Assembly (NCBI RefSeq): GCF_002005425.1
Contig: NZ_CP019704.1
Location: forward strand, 2,066,001-2,130,000
Origin: Polaribacter sp. BM10
GTDB taxonomy: Bacteria; Bacteroidota; Bacteroidia; Flavobacteriales; Flavobacteriaceae
DNA length: 64,000 nucleotides
Direction of reading: 5' to 3'
A program made the position numbers and the translations under genes. Below are positions 17,470 to 27,613 of this stretch, piece by piece. The notes beneath the pieces were generated by a model, which saw only the letters and a list, made by a program, of their open reading frames with translations, was not told the origin of the DNA and did not search any database. Each line of letters starts with the position of its first letter. Within the stretch, counting starts at the first letter, position 1.

Positions 17470-18585
17470 TTACTTCTTTTTATTAATTTTTACAACCATT
17501 CCGTCGAAAGCTCCTGGTAAAGTTTGCGTTAAAATTTTTGCGTCATTTTCGATTCCTTTAATCACTACTTTATCTGTTCCAAAATATACTGGTTGCACAG
17601 AAACTAAGCTCAAAATACTATCGTTTTTAACTGTGTAAACTGCGGTATTATCTATTAATAATTTTCTAGGGATTTCGATTGCATTAGATTCTGATTTAGC
17701 AACCAAATTTGCTTCTAAAAACATCCCTTCTTTTAGATCTTTATGTTTTACATCGATAAACGCTTTAATTGTTTGCGAAACCTGATCTACTTTACCATTT
17801 ACTCGAACTACTTTACCTGTATATTCTTTGGTTTTCTCTAGATTTGTTAGTGTTACAGAATTGCCCACTTTTAGTAAATCTGCAAATTCAGAATTTATAG
17901 AAACTTCCATTTCATAAACACTTGGGTCGATAAATTCGCCCAACTTTTGCCCAACTCTTACCAAAGAACCCGGACTAACTAATGCTTCTGTTAAAATACC
18001 AGAAAAAGGTGCTCTAATTTTATATTTAGACAAACGAACTTCTAAATTTTTTACATTGTAATAAGCTGTTATAATACCTCTACCAGAAATAAAATACTTT
18101 TCTTTATCCGAAGAAAACTCAGGAATTTTAGGTGTAGAATTGTTCATATTAAAACCCTTCAAATAAGATTCCCATTTGCTAAACTCGTTAGGATAATCTA
18201 ATCTTAAATCTGGTAAAATAGCAGTAATTAAATTATATAAATTACTTTTTTGAGATTGTAAACTAGCGTAAAACTCATCATTATTAAGACTTAAAAGTGT
18301 TTCTCCTCTATAATAGTTTGTACCTGGTTTAAATAATTTGTTTGAACTTTTTAAAACACCTTGTACTTCAGAGAAAATTTCTATTTTATTTTTAGCAGTT
18401 AAGTTACCGCTAGCAGATAAAATAATAGGAATTTCTTTATTCTCTACATTTTCTACAAATACAGTTTTTATCTGTTTTTTAAACTTTGGTTTTGGTTTTT
18501 GATTCTTATCAATAAGGTAATTTCCTAATAATATTGCTCCTGCAATACTTAATACTCCTAGAATGGCTAGAATAACTTTTCTCAT
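17470..18585 (-). CDS. RND efflux periplasmic adaptor (second system)
   Basis: A 371-residue membrane fusion protein anchored by an N-terminal helix (about 5-25) rather than a lipid; there is no lipobox Cys. The layout has a first lipoyl half (KIEIFSEVQGVLKSSNKLFKPG), a shorter helical region (about 110-185), a second lipoyl half (YKIRAPFSGILTEALVSPGSLVRVG), the beta-barrel domain and a membrane-proximal domain. First gene of the operon; the promoter candidate is 56 bp upstream. The order adaptor, permease, channel with 1-3 bp gaps indicates one transcript. Confidence 0.93.
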   Translation of the reverse strand: MRKVILAILGVLSIAGAILLGNYLIDKNQKPKPKFKKQIKTVFVENVENKEIPIILSASGNLTAKNKIEIFSEVQGVLKSSNKLFKPGTNYYRGETLLSLNNDEFYASLQSQKSNLYNLITAILPDLRLDYPNEFSKWESYLKGFNMNNSTPKIPEFSSDKEKYFISGRGIITAYYNVKNLEVRLSKYKIRAPFSGILTEALVSPGSLVRVGQKLGEFIDPSVYEMEVSINSEFADLLKVGNSVTLTNLEKTKEYTGKVVRVNGKVDQVSQTIKAFIDVKHKDLKEGMFLEANLVAKSESNAIEIPRKLLIDNTAVYTVKNDSILSLVSVQPVYFGTDKVVIKGIENDAKILTQTLPGAFDGMVVKINKKK

Positions 18586-18640
18586 AATTGGTTTCGTTTC
18601 ACTTTTTAATAGTTCGTAAAAAGTTTTCTTGTGGTTGGCA

Positions 18641-18648
18641 CAAAGATA
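18641..18648 (-). promoter_or_regulatory. Candidate -7 element of the second RND operon
   Basis: The minus-strand TATCTTTG is an exact match to TAnnTTTG, 56 bp before the adaptor start. No TTTG lies at the ideal -33 position and I see no dyad of the kind found at the first RND operon, so the two pumps seem differently regulated. Confidence 0.5.
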
Positions 18649-18782
18649 CTTTTTATGACTCTAGCTATTTGGTAAAGTTTAAAACCAACTATGTTAAAGA
18701 AACGTTATAATTTACTAATAAAATTAGTTCTTCTAGAAACTCACTTTTTTTTAGCATCTTTATATCATCTAAAAATTTATAA

Positions 18783-19676
18783 ATGTCTTCTAATAAAAGA
18801 ATTTCTCGTGCTTTTAAAAATGCTAAAAGAATTTGTTTTAATACAGATTCTAAATTTGTGTTTTTTAGTGATTCTCATAGAGGTAACAATGGCTTTGCAG
18901 ACGATTTTGCTAGAAATAGAAACATGTTTAAGCATGCTTTAGAACATTACTACACTAACAATTTTACTTATATAGAATTAGGTGATGGCGACGAATTATG
19001 GGAAAACAGACGTTTTGAAAGAATTTTTAGAGCAAATAAACACATTTACATGTTGCTTAAAAAGTTTAATGATGACAATAGGTTACATTTTATTTGGGGA
19101 AACCATGACATGAAATACAAAAACCCAGCAACAATTCGTAAGAATTTACATTATTATTACGACTCTGTAACAGATACACAAAAAGAGCTACTAATTGGTG
19201 CCTCTTTTTCTGAAGCGATCTTTCTAGAAGATGAAAATAGCGGAAAAGGAATTTTTTTATTACACGGACATCAAGCAGATTGGTTTAATTATGTTTTTTG
19301 GAGATTGAGCAGTTTTTTAGTAAAAACACTATGGAAACCATTACAAATTCTAGGTTTTTCAGACCCTACAAGTCCGGCTCAAAATTTTAAAGAACGTATA
19401 AAAGTAGAGCACAAACTAGAAAAATGGATTATGGAAAATAATAATCAAATGATGATTACCGGGCACACACATAGGCCACGTTTTCCAGATAAAAGTGAAA
19501 TCCCTTTTTTTAATGATGGTAGCTGCGTACATCCAAGATCTATAACGGGTATAGAAATAGAAAACAACGAAATTACACTTATAAAGTGGCACATAATAAC
19601 CAACAATAATGGCACAATGCAAATAAAAAGAACCATTTTAGAAGGGCCAGAAAACTTAACACATTATATAAATTAA
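18783..19676 (+). CDS. Calcineurin-like metallophosphoesterase
   Basis: A 297-residue phosphoesterase with the full two-metal motif set: D30 and H32 in FFSDSHRG, GDGDELW, GNHD, LLHGHQADW, and GHTHRPRF near residue 225. No signal peptide is present, so it should be cytoplasmic or peripheral. The order and an Arg/Trp-rich middle (WRLSSFLVKTLWKPLQ) recall membrane-associated members acting on lipid precursors such as UDP-diacylglucosamine, but it cannot be called LpxH from this. First of four tightly packed plus-strand genes; the next starts 1 bp after its stop. Confidence 0.88.
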   Translation: MSSNKRISRAFKNAKRICFNTDSKFVFFSDSHRGNNGFADDFARNRNMFKHALEHYYTNNFTYIELGDGDELWENRRFERIFRANKHIYMLLKKFNDDNRLHFIWGNHDMKYKNPATIRKNLHYYYDSVTDTQKELLIGASFSEAIFLEDENSGKGIFLLHGHQADWFNYVFWRLSSFLVKTLWKPLQILGFSDPTSPAQNFKERIKVEHKLEKWIMENNNQMMITGHTHRPRFPDKSEIPFFNDGSCVHPRSITGIEIENNEITLIKWHIITNNNGTMQIKRTILEGPENLTHYIN

Positions 19677-19677
19677 T

Positions 19678-20850
19678 TTGATTTGTTTCACGAATACAAA
19701 TACGGCACTTTATTTCTCTTCTATTGATGAAATTCCGTCTGAAATCTTAAAAGAATTAGGTTGTTTAGACAACTTATATTTTAATCCAAAGTTTTTAAAA
19801 TCTTTAGAGATAAATCATCCAAAAATTACATTTTCTTATATTATTTTAGTTGATAATTTAAAAAACCCTATTGCTTTTGCTAGTTTAAAAATAGTAGATT
19901 TTCACTTAAAATCTATAAAAGATAATTTTGATTTTTTAAAGAATATTGGCAGAAAACTGCATCTTTTTCCTGAAACAAAACCTTTAAAACTGTTAATATG
20001 TGGTAATACATTTGTTAGCGGAGAACACGGTGTGTTCATCAAAAATAATCAAGATAAAAAAGCTGTAGTTAAAGAACTAGCTGCTAGTATTTATCACTTT
20101 GTAAATTCTGATAAAAAATTAAAAAAACAAATTGATGCTTTTTTAATAAAAGACTTTGTCGATGCTTCTATAAACATAACAAACAAGTTAAAATTATACA
20201 ATTACCATCCTTTTTCAGTAGAACCAAATATGGTTTTAAAATTAGATACAAATTGGTTAAATTTTGATGATTATTTAGCTTCATTAAAAACAAAGTTTAG
20301 AGTAAAAGCAAAAAAAGCTTTTAAACAGAGTAAAGAATTGGTAATTGAAGATGTTACGCTTGCATCCATAGAAAATATTTTACCTAAAATAAAATCTTTG
20401 TATACCAAAGTAGCTACCAATGCTAGTTTTAATTTGGTAGATTTTAATTTAGAAACTTATATAAGTTTAAAAGAAAAACTAGGTGAAAATTATATTTTAA
20501 AAACCTATTGTTTAAACGGCGAAGTGGTTGGTTTTATATCTGGTGTTATTAATAAAAATGCTTTAGATGCACATTTTGTTGGTATCGATTATCAATTAAA
20601 TAGAGCGTATGCTATTTACCAAAGAATGCTTTATAATTATATAGAAATTGCCATAAAACATAATTTAAACACTATTAATTACGGACGAACAGCAAGCGAG
20701 ATTAAAAGTTCTGTAGGCGCAACACCCCAAAATTTAACAATGTATCTTCGTCATAAGAAAACTATTAAAAACAAAATTTTAAAGTTATTTTTGCAAAGAG
20801 TTCAACCAACACCGTTTCAACAAAAATTTCCTTTTAAAAAACAAAGTTAA
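19678..20850 (+). CDS. BioF2/FemAB-like acyltransferase of GNAT fold, TTG start
   Basis: A 390-residue protein whose C-terminal half (about 190-370) looks like a BioF2-like / FemAB acyltransferase domain: a basic run after FDDYLASLKTKFRVKAKKAFKQ, then GEVVGFISGVI and a conserved-looking NYGRTASEIKSSVGA segment. The N-terminal half (about 1-180) is poorly matched to anything I know. The start is a TTG at 19678, 1 bp after the previous stop; the first in-frame ATG would delete about half the protein. The adjoining metallophosphoesterase and thioesterase hint at lipid or envelope metabolism (inference). Acyl donor and acceptor are unknown. Confidence 0.65.
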   Translation: MICFTNTNTALYFSSIDEIPSEILKELGCLDNLYFNPKFLKSLEINHPKITFSYIILVDNLKNPIAFASLKIVDFHLKSIKDNFDFLKNIGRKLHLFPETKPLKLLICGNTFVSGEHGVFIKNNQDKKAVVKELAASIYHFVNSDKKLKKQIDAFLIKDFVDASINITNKLKLYNYHPFSVEPNMVLKLDTNWLNFDDYLASLKTKFRVKAKKAFKQSKELVIEDVTLASIENILPKIKSLYTKVATNASFNLVDFNLETYISLKEKLGENYILKTYCLNGEVVGFISGVINKNALDAHFVGIDYQLNRAYAIYQRMLYNYIEIAIKHNLNTINYGRTASEIKSSVGATPQNLTMYLRHKKTIKNKILKLFLQRVQPTPFQQKFPFKKQS

Positions 20851-21720
20851 ATGCAAACTATACAAGAATTAATAAAACTTTTAAATCTAGAAAAAGTAGG
20901 CGAAAATATATTTAGCGGTAATAGTTATACTATTGGTAGCCCACAAGTTTTTGGCGGACAAGTTTTGGCACAAGCCGTTAATGCTGCACATAGAACAATT
21001 CCAGAAAACAGATTTTTACATTCTTTACATGGTTATTTTTTAGAAGCAGGAGATTTAAATGTTCCTATTAATTATAAAGTTGAAGAAGTTAGAAATGGCG
21101 GAAGCTTTTCTACAAGAAGAGTAACTGCAATACAACATGATAAAACGATATTTATACTTGCAGCTTCTTTTCATCAGCAAGAAGATGGTTTTGAGCATCA
21201 AGCTAATTTTGATAAAGACATAAAACAACCCGAAGAACTTTTAAGTTGGGATGATATGTTGGTGAAATTTGAAGATTTCTTACCAAAATCTACTAAAGAA
21301 TTTTTAAACGTTAAAAGACCAATAGAGTTTAAACCAGTTAGAGTTCCAAATCCTTTAGATCCAAAAAACTTACCACCTACAGAGCAAGTTTGGTTTCGCT
21401 TAAAAGGTGAACCGCAAAACTTAGATTTTAGAACAAAACTAGAAATTCTTACATATATTTCTGATTATAACATACTTAATGCTGCTTTTAATCCAAATGC
21501 AAGCAAGTATAATTTTGGGAATACGCAAACTGCAAGTTTAGATCATTCTATGTGGTTTTTTAGAGATTTTGACTTTAACGATTGGATGCTTTTTACTGCA
21601 GAATCACCAAATGCTTTTGGCGCTAGAGGTTTATCTAGAGGAAATATTTTTACAAGAGACGGTAAATTAATAGCATCTTTTGCACAAGAAGGATTGTTAA
21701 GACCTAAAAAGAAAAAATAA
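20851..21720 (+). CDS. tesB: Acyl-CoA thioesterase II
   Basis: A 289-residue double hot-dog thioesterase hydrolysing acyl-CoA to free acid and CoA. The N-terminal hot-dog carries GGQVLAQAVNAAHRT. The C-terminal one has SLDHSMWFFRDF (catalytic Asp region) and the final ASFAQEGLLR with the conserved Gln, in the TesB order Asp ... Thr/Ser ... Gln. Length matches E. coli TesB. Its ATG directly follows the stop of the acyltransferase-like gene, so the two are translationally coupled. Confidence 0.92.
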   Translation: MQTIQELIKLLNLEKVGENIFSGNSYTIGSPQVFGGQVLAQAVNAAHRTIPENRFLHSLHGYFLEAGDLNVPINYKVEEVRNGGSFSTRRVTAIQHDKTIFILAASFHQQEDGFEHQANFDKDIKQPEELLSWDDMLVKFEDFLPKSTKEFLNVKRPIEFKPVRVPNPLDPKNLPPTEQVWFRLKGEPQNLDFRTKLEILTYISDYNILNAAFNPNASKYNFGNTQTASLDHSMWFFRDFDFNDWMLFTAESPNAFGARGLSRGNIFTRDGKLIASFAQEGLLRPKKKK

Positions 21721-21722
21721 TT

Positions 21723-22082
21723 ATGAACGATGCTTTATTATACATATTAACAACCAACGGTTTACTGTTTTTATTAAGTATAATTTTTTGGAAATTTCCA
21801 CCCAAAAAAATTAATAGTATTTACGGCTATAAAACACCTAAAGCGATGCAAAATCAGCAAATTTGGGATTTTGCAAACAGTACTTTTAATAGAAGTCTGT
21901 TAATTTACGCAGGTTTGTCTTTTATTGCTTGTTTAGCTTTTACCACTTTATTAAACGCTAATTTAACTTGGCAACCAATGGCTTTTGTATTTTTATCTGT
22001 AATTGTAAGTATCGTAAAAACAGAAAAAGCTTTAAACGAAAACTTTACGGATGAAGGAAAAAAGAAAAAGCTTAAAAAGTAG
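21723..22082 (+). CDS. SdpI-family membrane protein
   Basis: A 119-residue protein with three hydrophobic segments (about 5-22, 58-75, 85-102). Its first loop, KINSIYGYKTPKAMQNQQIWDFAN, matches the SdpI/YhfL-type signature. In Bacillus, SdpI gives immunity to the Sdp toxin, but most family members have no known role. It ends in a basic tail and overlaps the convergent TonB receptor gene by 11 bp. Last of the four-gene plus-strand cluster. Confidence 0.8.
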   Translation: MNDALLYILTTNGLLFLLSIIFWKFPPKKINSIYGYKTPKAMQNQQIWDFANSTFNRSLLIYAGLSFIACLAFTTLLNANLTWQPMAFVFLSVIVSIVKTEKALNENFTDEGKKKKLKK

Positions 22083-24546
22083 CCATTAAAGAAATTGATA
22101 AGTTTCTACCAGGAGAAGCAACACCAGAAGCAAATTCTATATAATGTTCGTCTAATAAATTATCTAATCTTGCTTGTACAGATACATTATTATTAACTGC
22201 ATATCTACCATTTAAGCCTAAAGTAGCCCAACTTGGTGTACCAAAGTAAATATCTGTTGCTGTAGCACCGTTTTCGTTAACAATTGGTGTTAAATCGTGG
22301 TTATCGATACCTTCTGTAATATTAAAATCTTCTATATCTTTTTTGGCATTGAATCTAACAGCTGCACCTAATTCTATTTTATTTACTTTATAGTTTACAC
22401 CAAATTGACCAAATAACGGCGGAATAGAAGACATTGGTTCTTCTGTATCGTAGGTACGTCCTTTAGTATAAGTAATAAAACCTGTTGTATTCCAAACATC
22501 AGAAATTTTACCTAAATAGTTTGCTGTAAACCCAGTAATATAAGCGGTTTCTTTATTTTGATTAGAAACAGCGTTCCCAAATTCGCCATCAAACTCTACT
22601 TGTTGTACACTACCATCTGTGTTGTAAACAAAATCTCTTTGAATATAATTATCTAATAATGTGTAATAGATATTTGCACCAAATCGAAATCTTTTGTTAT
22701 TAAAGTATTTTTGAATACCTAGTTCTGCACTGTACGCATATTCTGGTGTAACATTGATATTTGGTACTGTAACATTGCCAGATTTTTCTCTAACTCTACC
22801 AACATCATCTATGTTTGGTGATCTAAAACCAGATGATAAAACGCTATTTATTTGCCAATTTTTATTGGGTTTAAAAACGTAACCTAAAGTTGCCGTAACT
22901 GCAGAATGATTTGCTTCGATATCTGTATCTGTTAGCTGAATAAATGTTTGATCTATCCATTTTGCTTCTAAATGAGTGTTTGTAAATCTTAAGCCAGAGT
23001 TTAAAGTAGATTTAGCACTAAGATCTTGTCTATAATCAACATAAACAGCAGAACTCAAATAACTACTTCCACCATCAGGATAACGAGATTGTACTTTAAA
23101 ATTGTTAGAAAAACCATTAATTTGATTGTTTTCTATATTTAATTCTCTTCCGTAAGAATTTGAACCGACGTCGTTATAAGCCAATTCAAAACCATAAGAA
23201 AGTGTTCTTTTTTTATCTTCTGTTAAAGACACAGAAAAATCTCCATTCAAACTAAAAACATCTACAGATTCTTCTCTATAAGAACGCTCTAAACTACCAA
23301 ATTTTCTTTGAATTCTACTTTCTTGCAGGTTTTGATACGCTGCAGTAACAACTCCTTTTTCTAACCAATTTTTGTTGGTATCAAATAATAATTGAGACGA
23401 AATTAACAATCGTTCTTGCGGACCATAATACCATTCTGCAAATTTTAACGTTCCGCCACTTAATTCTGTTAACCTGTCAAACCTTGGTATATCTGATGTA
23501 GTAGAGTATTGTAAATTAATTTTTAAATCTGCGTTTTTATTTAAAGGCACAAAAAACTTCTGCAAAACATCTGTTTGATTGTAGCCTGTATTTCTTTGCA
23601 AATTTGGATCTAAATTTGGTGTAGGATTCTCTTTATAATTTCCGTTAATATTTTCAGAATAAAAGAATACTTTTCCCCAATCATCAAAACCATGCCTTCT
23701 ATTTTCACCAGCTTTTAAATCGCCAAAATCACTATAAGAAACACTCGTTAAAGAAGCCCAATTTTTATTTCTAATTTCTGCAGTAACATTTGTAGTAATT
23801 TCATGATTAACAGTAGAAAACCTAGAAAAAAACTGACTTTTAACTTCTTTTTCTTCTGATAACTTTGGTGTTTTTGTATAATAATGAATAACACCTCCTA
23901 AAGCATCTGAACCGTAAAGAACAGAGGATGGCCCAAATACTACTTCTGTTTTATCTAAAATATTTGGTGTAACCGTAATAGAACTTTGTAAATGTCCTTT
24001 TCTATAAATTGCATTATTCATTCTAACACCATCTACAACTAATAAAACGCGATTAGATTCCATACCTCTAATTACCGGACTTCCGCCACCAAATTGAGAT
24101 TTCTGAACTTTTATACCGGGTATTGTTGCCAATAAATCTGCAGAAGTTTGTGGTGATACATTTTGAATATCTTTAGTATTTAAAACTGCAACCTGTTCTG
24201 CTATCCTGTATGCTTTTTCTTCTTTTTTAAATAATGAAAGTACAACTTCATCTAACTGCTCTGATTCTTTTGCTAAAGAAATAACATAATTCTTGCTCTT
24301 TAACAGAGATTTTTTTACTCTTAAAACAGCGTATGCTAAGTGAGAGAAAACAACATATTCGTTCTTTTTAAAATCAGAAACATCTACCAAACCAAACTTA
24401 TTTGTGGTTAAATTAATTGTTTGGTTATCATTAAAAACACTAACATTTTTAACAATTTTACCTGTTTGCTTGTCTAAAACTTTAACTTCTTGTGCATAAG
24501 TTATGCCTGCGACAAAAAAAACGATTGTAAGTAAAAATTTCTTCAT
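22072..24546 (-). CDS. TonB-dependent receptor
   Basis: An 824-residue outer-membrane receptor. It has a signal peptide (MKKFLLTIVFFVAGITYAQ), a carboxypeptidase-regulatory-like domain (about 22-95), then a plug with LLATIPGIKVQKSQFGGGSPVIRG, NRVLLVVDGVRMNNAIYRKG and GPSSVLYGSDALGGVIHYYT (about 120-225). A 22-strand-type barrel ends in the C-terminal Phe (LSISLMATF). The plug resembles haem/haemoglobin-type receptors, but the ligand is not proven. The start codon shares a base with the recO stop, so it is coupled to recO and porZ upstream. Confidence 0.92.
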   Translation of the reverse strand: MKKFLLTIVFFVAGITYAQEVKVLDKQTGKIVKNVSVFNDNQTINLTTNKFGLVDVSDFKKNEYVVFSHLAYAVLRVKKSLLKSKNYVISLAKESEQLDEVVLSLFKKEEKAYRIAEQVAVLNTKDIQNVSPQTSADLLATIPGIKVQKSQFGGGSPVIRGMESNRVLLVVDGVRMNNAIYRKGHLQSSITVTPNILDKTEVVFGPSSVLYGSDALGGVIHYYTKTPKLSEEKEVKSQFFSRFSTVNHEITTNVTAEIRNKNWASLTSVSYSDFGDLKAGENRRHGFDDWGKVFFYSENINGNYKENPTPNLDPNLQRNTGYNQTDVLQKFFVPLNKNADLKINLQYSTTSDIPRFDRLTELSGGTLKFAEWYYGPQERLLISSQLLFDTNKNWLEKGVVTAAYQNLQESRIQRKFGSLERSYREESVDVFSLNGDFSVSLTEDKKRTLSYGFELAYNDVGSNSYGRELNIENNQINGFSNNFKVQSRYPDGGSSYLSSAVYVDYRQDLSAKSTLNSGLRFTNTHLEAKWIDQTFIQLTDTDIEANHSAVTATLGYVFKPNKNWQINSVLSSGFRSPNIDDVGRVREKSGNVTVPNINVTPEYAYSAELGIQKYFNNKRFRFGANIYYTLLDNYIQRDFVYNTDGSVQQVEFDGEFGNAVSNQNKETAYITGFTANYLGKISDVWNTTGFITYTKGRTYDTEEPMSSIPPLFGQFGVNYKVNKIELGAAVRFNAKKDIEDFNITEGIDNHDLTPIVNENGATATDIYFGTPSWATLGLNGRYAVNNNVSVQARLDNLLDEHYIEFASGVASPGRNLSISLMATF

Positions 24547-25268
24547 TAATTAAAAACTGCTTCTAAAATTTGTAATGATTTAGGTTTTTTAAAACCATCC
24601 AAATGTAATTCAAAATATCTTATTATGGTTTTTAACACCATTTGTCTTTCATTTTTACTGAAAGATACGTTTTCTATACTATCAAAATTTATGCCTAACA
24701 GCTTTTTAAATTGATAAAATTCGTTACCAGAAATAACATTAGCGTCAAGCGTTGATTCTGAGAAACTTCCGTTTAATAAATCGAAGCCAAATAAAGAATC
24801 ATTTGTAGTATCAGGATAAAAGCCTAAAAAACGAGAAGCGTTTAAAAGAAAAAGTAAATGAAAATTGGCAATTTTATCATGAGAATCTAACCAATTTAAT
24901 CCTGCTTCTAAATAATTGTAAAAAGATGTATTACTTTCTTCTTCTTGAATACTGTTAGACAACACTTCAGAAATAAACAATACAACAGATTGTTTAACTA
25001 TATCTCTGTAAATAGAAGTATACGGATTTAAAACCTGCACTTCTTTAAGTGTATTTAAAGTACTTTTATTATTATGATTTGCTACAATTGTTAATTGTGT
25101 TAAAGGTTGAAAGTAAGCAACTTTAATTCCGCCTTTTTTTGCTTTTAAAATCCCTTTGATAATGTACGATTTTACACCATCTTCATACGTAAAACATTTA
25201 ACTATTAAACTGGTATCGCTATATTTTAAACTACTTAAAACAATAGCTTTTGTTTTAATTGCAGCCAT
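24546..25268 (-). CDS. recO: DNA repair protein RecO
   Basis: A 240-residue recombination mediator that helps load RecA at gaps with RecR. The N-terminal OB-fold starts KTKAIVLSSLKYSDTSLIVKCFTYEDG, the standard RecO opening. The C-terminal helical domain (about 80-240) includes EVLSNSIQEEE and FLLNASRFLGFYPD. The zinc-finger cysteines of some RecO proteins are absent, as is common in Bacteroidetes. It lies 2 bp after porZ and overlaps the receptor gene start by one base. Confidence 0.93.
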   Translation of the reverse strand: MAAIKTKAIVLSSLKYSDTSLIVKCFTYEDGVKSYIIKGILKAKKGGIKVAYFQPLTQLTIVANHNNKSTLNTLKEVQVLNPYTSIYRDIVKQSVVLFISEVLSNSIQEEESNTSFYNYLEAGLNWLDSHDKIANFHLLFLLNASRFLGFYPDTTNDSLFGFDLLNGSFSESTLDANVISGNEFYQFKKLLGINFDSIENVSFSKNERQMVLKTIIRYFELHLDGFKKPKSLQILEAVFN

Positions 25269-25270
25269 TA

Positions 25271-27595
25271 TTAGTTTACAATTGCTATTTTGGTTATTGA
25301 TGTTTCTGATGCATCATCATTAGAAAGTAGCACAATGTAAATACCAGAAGCAACTTTTCTACCAGATAAATTTTCTTTGTTCCAAACTACCTTACCACCT
25401 TGAAGCTCTTGCCCTTCTACAACATTAGTTTCATAAACCAAATTACCTGCTACATCTACAATTTTAACATTTGTACCCTTTGGTAAATGTGTACCATTTC
25501 TGCCATCTATTGTTACAGTTTCATGATTTTTTAAGGCAGGATTTGGATACGCATAAACTTCACCTAAAACATCACCAAAAGGCGCAACTTTACTGTTGTA
25601 AGCCACAATACCTTTATCTGTTGCAAAATATACTTTACCCGTAGAAGTGTCTACGCTAATTTTTAATATTCGGTTAGATGGTAAAGGTGAATTTTGCTTA
25701 CTAAAATTAGCCAATGTTGTTTGCCCGCTTGGGTTTGTGTAAATTACGCCTCCGTTATCAGTTCCAATCCATTTATTATCTGCTCCATCAACAGAAATAC
25801 TATTAATTGCTTGATCTCCTCCTAATTTTTTAGGGATTCCGTCATCTAAAATAATTACAGGATTTGCATTGGTAACTGTTTCTTCGAAAACTGCAGATGC
25901 ATTAGAATAAACTACCAAACCAGATTTTGTACCCAACCAAACTCTATTGCTTTTATCTACAGCAACAGTAACTACAGAAGCGTCTGGTAAATTACCCAAA
26001 TTAGGTGTTGCTATTAAAGATTTTTTTCGATTTCCGTTTTCATTAAACACAAAAACTCCGTTATTTCTAGAACCATACCAAATACTGTTGTTTCTATCTA
26101 TTGCCATTTCACTTAAACCAAATGCAGCATTGGTTTTTACAGAACTCATATCAAAACTAGACCATTGCCCATTGGTAGATAATTTTTTAAGTTCGTTTGG
26201 CACACCAATATTTGTTACCCATAAATTACCTTGGCTATCTATTGCAGAACCAACAACTCTAATAGTTACTCTGTTAGGATCTAATGCTTCTATATCTTCT
26301 AACGGACTATTTAATTGATTGTAAAACGTAGTAATTTCATCATTTTCTACAACCATTAAACCACCAGTAGCAACAGTATTTGTATTACTTGTATCGCCTA
26401 AAGAACTTATATAAACTTTATTTTCTTGGTTAGGGTCTATTGTAACATAACTTAAATCTGTTACCGGAAAACTAGAACTGTAGTTGGTATTCAACCAATT
26501 TTCTCCGTTAAAATGACTAAATCCTGCTTTGTTAAAAGTTGGCCCATACACAGAATTATAACCTCCGTAAACAATCCATAAATTATTATTTGCAGAAGCT
26601 ATTGAAAAAGCATTGTTTGCTAACGGACCTTCTGGATGAATTTCTAAATAATTATTAGGGTTAGAAATATTTGATATCAAAACACCAAACTCTTTGGTTG
26701 CGATATAAGCCAAATTGTTTTCAAAAAAACTAGTGTTTACACTGTAATCTAAACTAGAATTTGCACTAAAAGTTACCTGAGTTCCCATAGTTGCATTTAA
26801 TACGACAACACTTTTACTTAAAGCAATATTTAAATGTGTTTCTGATGCTTTTGTTGCTAAAATATTTTCTGAAAAACTTCGTATTTGATTTAAAGCATTA
26901 CCATCATATGCATATAAATTTCTATTTTCTGATACATACAAGTTATTTAAAAATGAGATCGATTTAAAACTTCTGCCATCAAATTGCTGCTCCCAATTAT
27001 TATAATCTATTAATAAAGTACTGTTAACATCAGCTTTAAAAATACCAGAATCTGTTGCTGCGTAAATAACATCATTATTTACTAATGTTTCATTAATTTT
27101 TACTGATGTAGAATTGTTACCTATAAAATAAGTATCGCCAAATTCTAACTTTTCTATATCATACACTACAATGGCAAAAGGTGTTGCTAAAAAAAGTTTA
27201 TTACCGTGTTCTGATATATGATTGATACTTTTTTCTCCAGATTGACTAAAATTAACAATGTCTGATGAAATTGTAATAGAACCATCATTATCTACAACTT
27301 CTACCAAACCATTTTCGTAACCAATAATTAATCTTTGATACGTTTTATTATAATAAATTGATGTTGTATTCTCACCAGATAAACCTTGTACAGAAGATAG
27401 TTTATCAATATCGCCAGTTAAAACATTGTAGGTAAAAACAGCATTATCTGCCAATGCATAAATTACATTATCTACCTTTGTAAAATCTTTAACATTATTG
27501 TACGAATAAAAATCTTCCCAAGAATCACTGTAATCTGTTTGAGAAAATATTATCGAAGAGATAATGAATATATAAAGAGTTACTATTTTTTTCAT
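25271..27595 (-). CDS. porZ: PorZ-like type IX secretion protein: beta-propellers with sorting domain
   Basis: A 774-residue surface protein. The signal peptide is MKKIVTLYIFIISSIIFSQ. Repeated propeller blades follow, with two-component-regulator-propeller signatures (NNSIWYGSRNNGVFVFNENG, SNRVWLGTKSGLVVYSN, DNKWIGTDNGGVIYTN). A C-terminal sorting-like domain (about 690-774) has YPNPALKNHETVTI and ASGIYIVLL. This layout, and linkage to recO, fits PorZ, which in Porphyromonas helps attach A-LPS to type IX cargo. An upstream TTG at 27616 would precede the signal peptide and overlap the promoter, so I start at the ATG 27595. Confidence 0.85.
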   Translation of the reverse strand: MKKIVTLYIFIISSIIFSQTDYSDSWEDFYSYNNVKDFTKVDNVIYALADNAVFTYNVLTGDIDKLSSVQGLSGENTTSIYYNKTYQRLIIGYENGLVEVVDNDGSITISSDIVNFSQSGEKSINHISEHGNKLFLATPFAIVVYDIEKLEFGDTYFIGNNSTSVKINETLVNNDVIYAATDSGIFKADVNSTLLIDYNNWEQQFDGRSFKSISFLNNLYVSENRNLYAYDGNALNQIRSFSENILATKASETHLNIALSKSVVVLNATMGTQVTFSANSSLDYSVNTSFFENNLAYIATKEFGVLISNISNPNNYLEIHPEGPLANNAFSIASANNNLWIVYGGYNSVYGPTFNKAGFSHFNGENWLNTNYSSSFPVTDLSYVTIDPNQENKVYISSLGDTSNTNTVATGGLMVVENDEITTFYNQLNSPLEDIEALDPNRVTIRVVGSAIDSQGNLWVTNIGVPNELKKLSTNGQWSSFDMSSVKTNAAFGLSEMAIDRNNSIWYGSRNNGVFVFNENGNRKKSLIATPNLGNLPDASVVTVAVDKSNRVWLGTKSGLVVYSNASAVFEETVTNANPVIILDDGIPKKLGGDQAINSISVDGADNKWIGTDNGGVIYTNPSGQTTLANFSKQNSPLPSNRILKISVDTSTGKVYFATDKGIVAYNSKVAPFGDVLGEVYAYPNPALKNHETVTIDGRNGTHLPKGTNVKIVDVAGNLVYETNVVEGQELQGGKVVWNKENLSGRKVASGIYIVLLSNDDASETSITKIAIVN

Positions 27596-27613
27596 GAAGA
27601 TAAAATTATTAAT

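Noticed and set aside
2236..18585. Possible recent duplication of an RND operon, since two systems occur within 17 kb.
   Set aside because: Gene order, adaptor anchoring (lipid versus helix) and permease sequence differ clearly, so the two systems are old and distinct.
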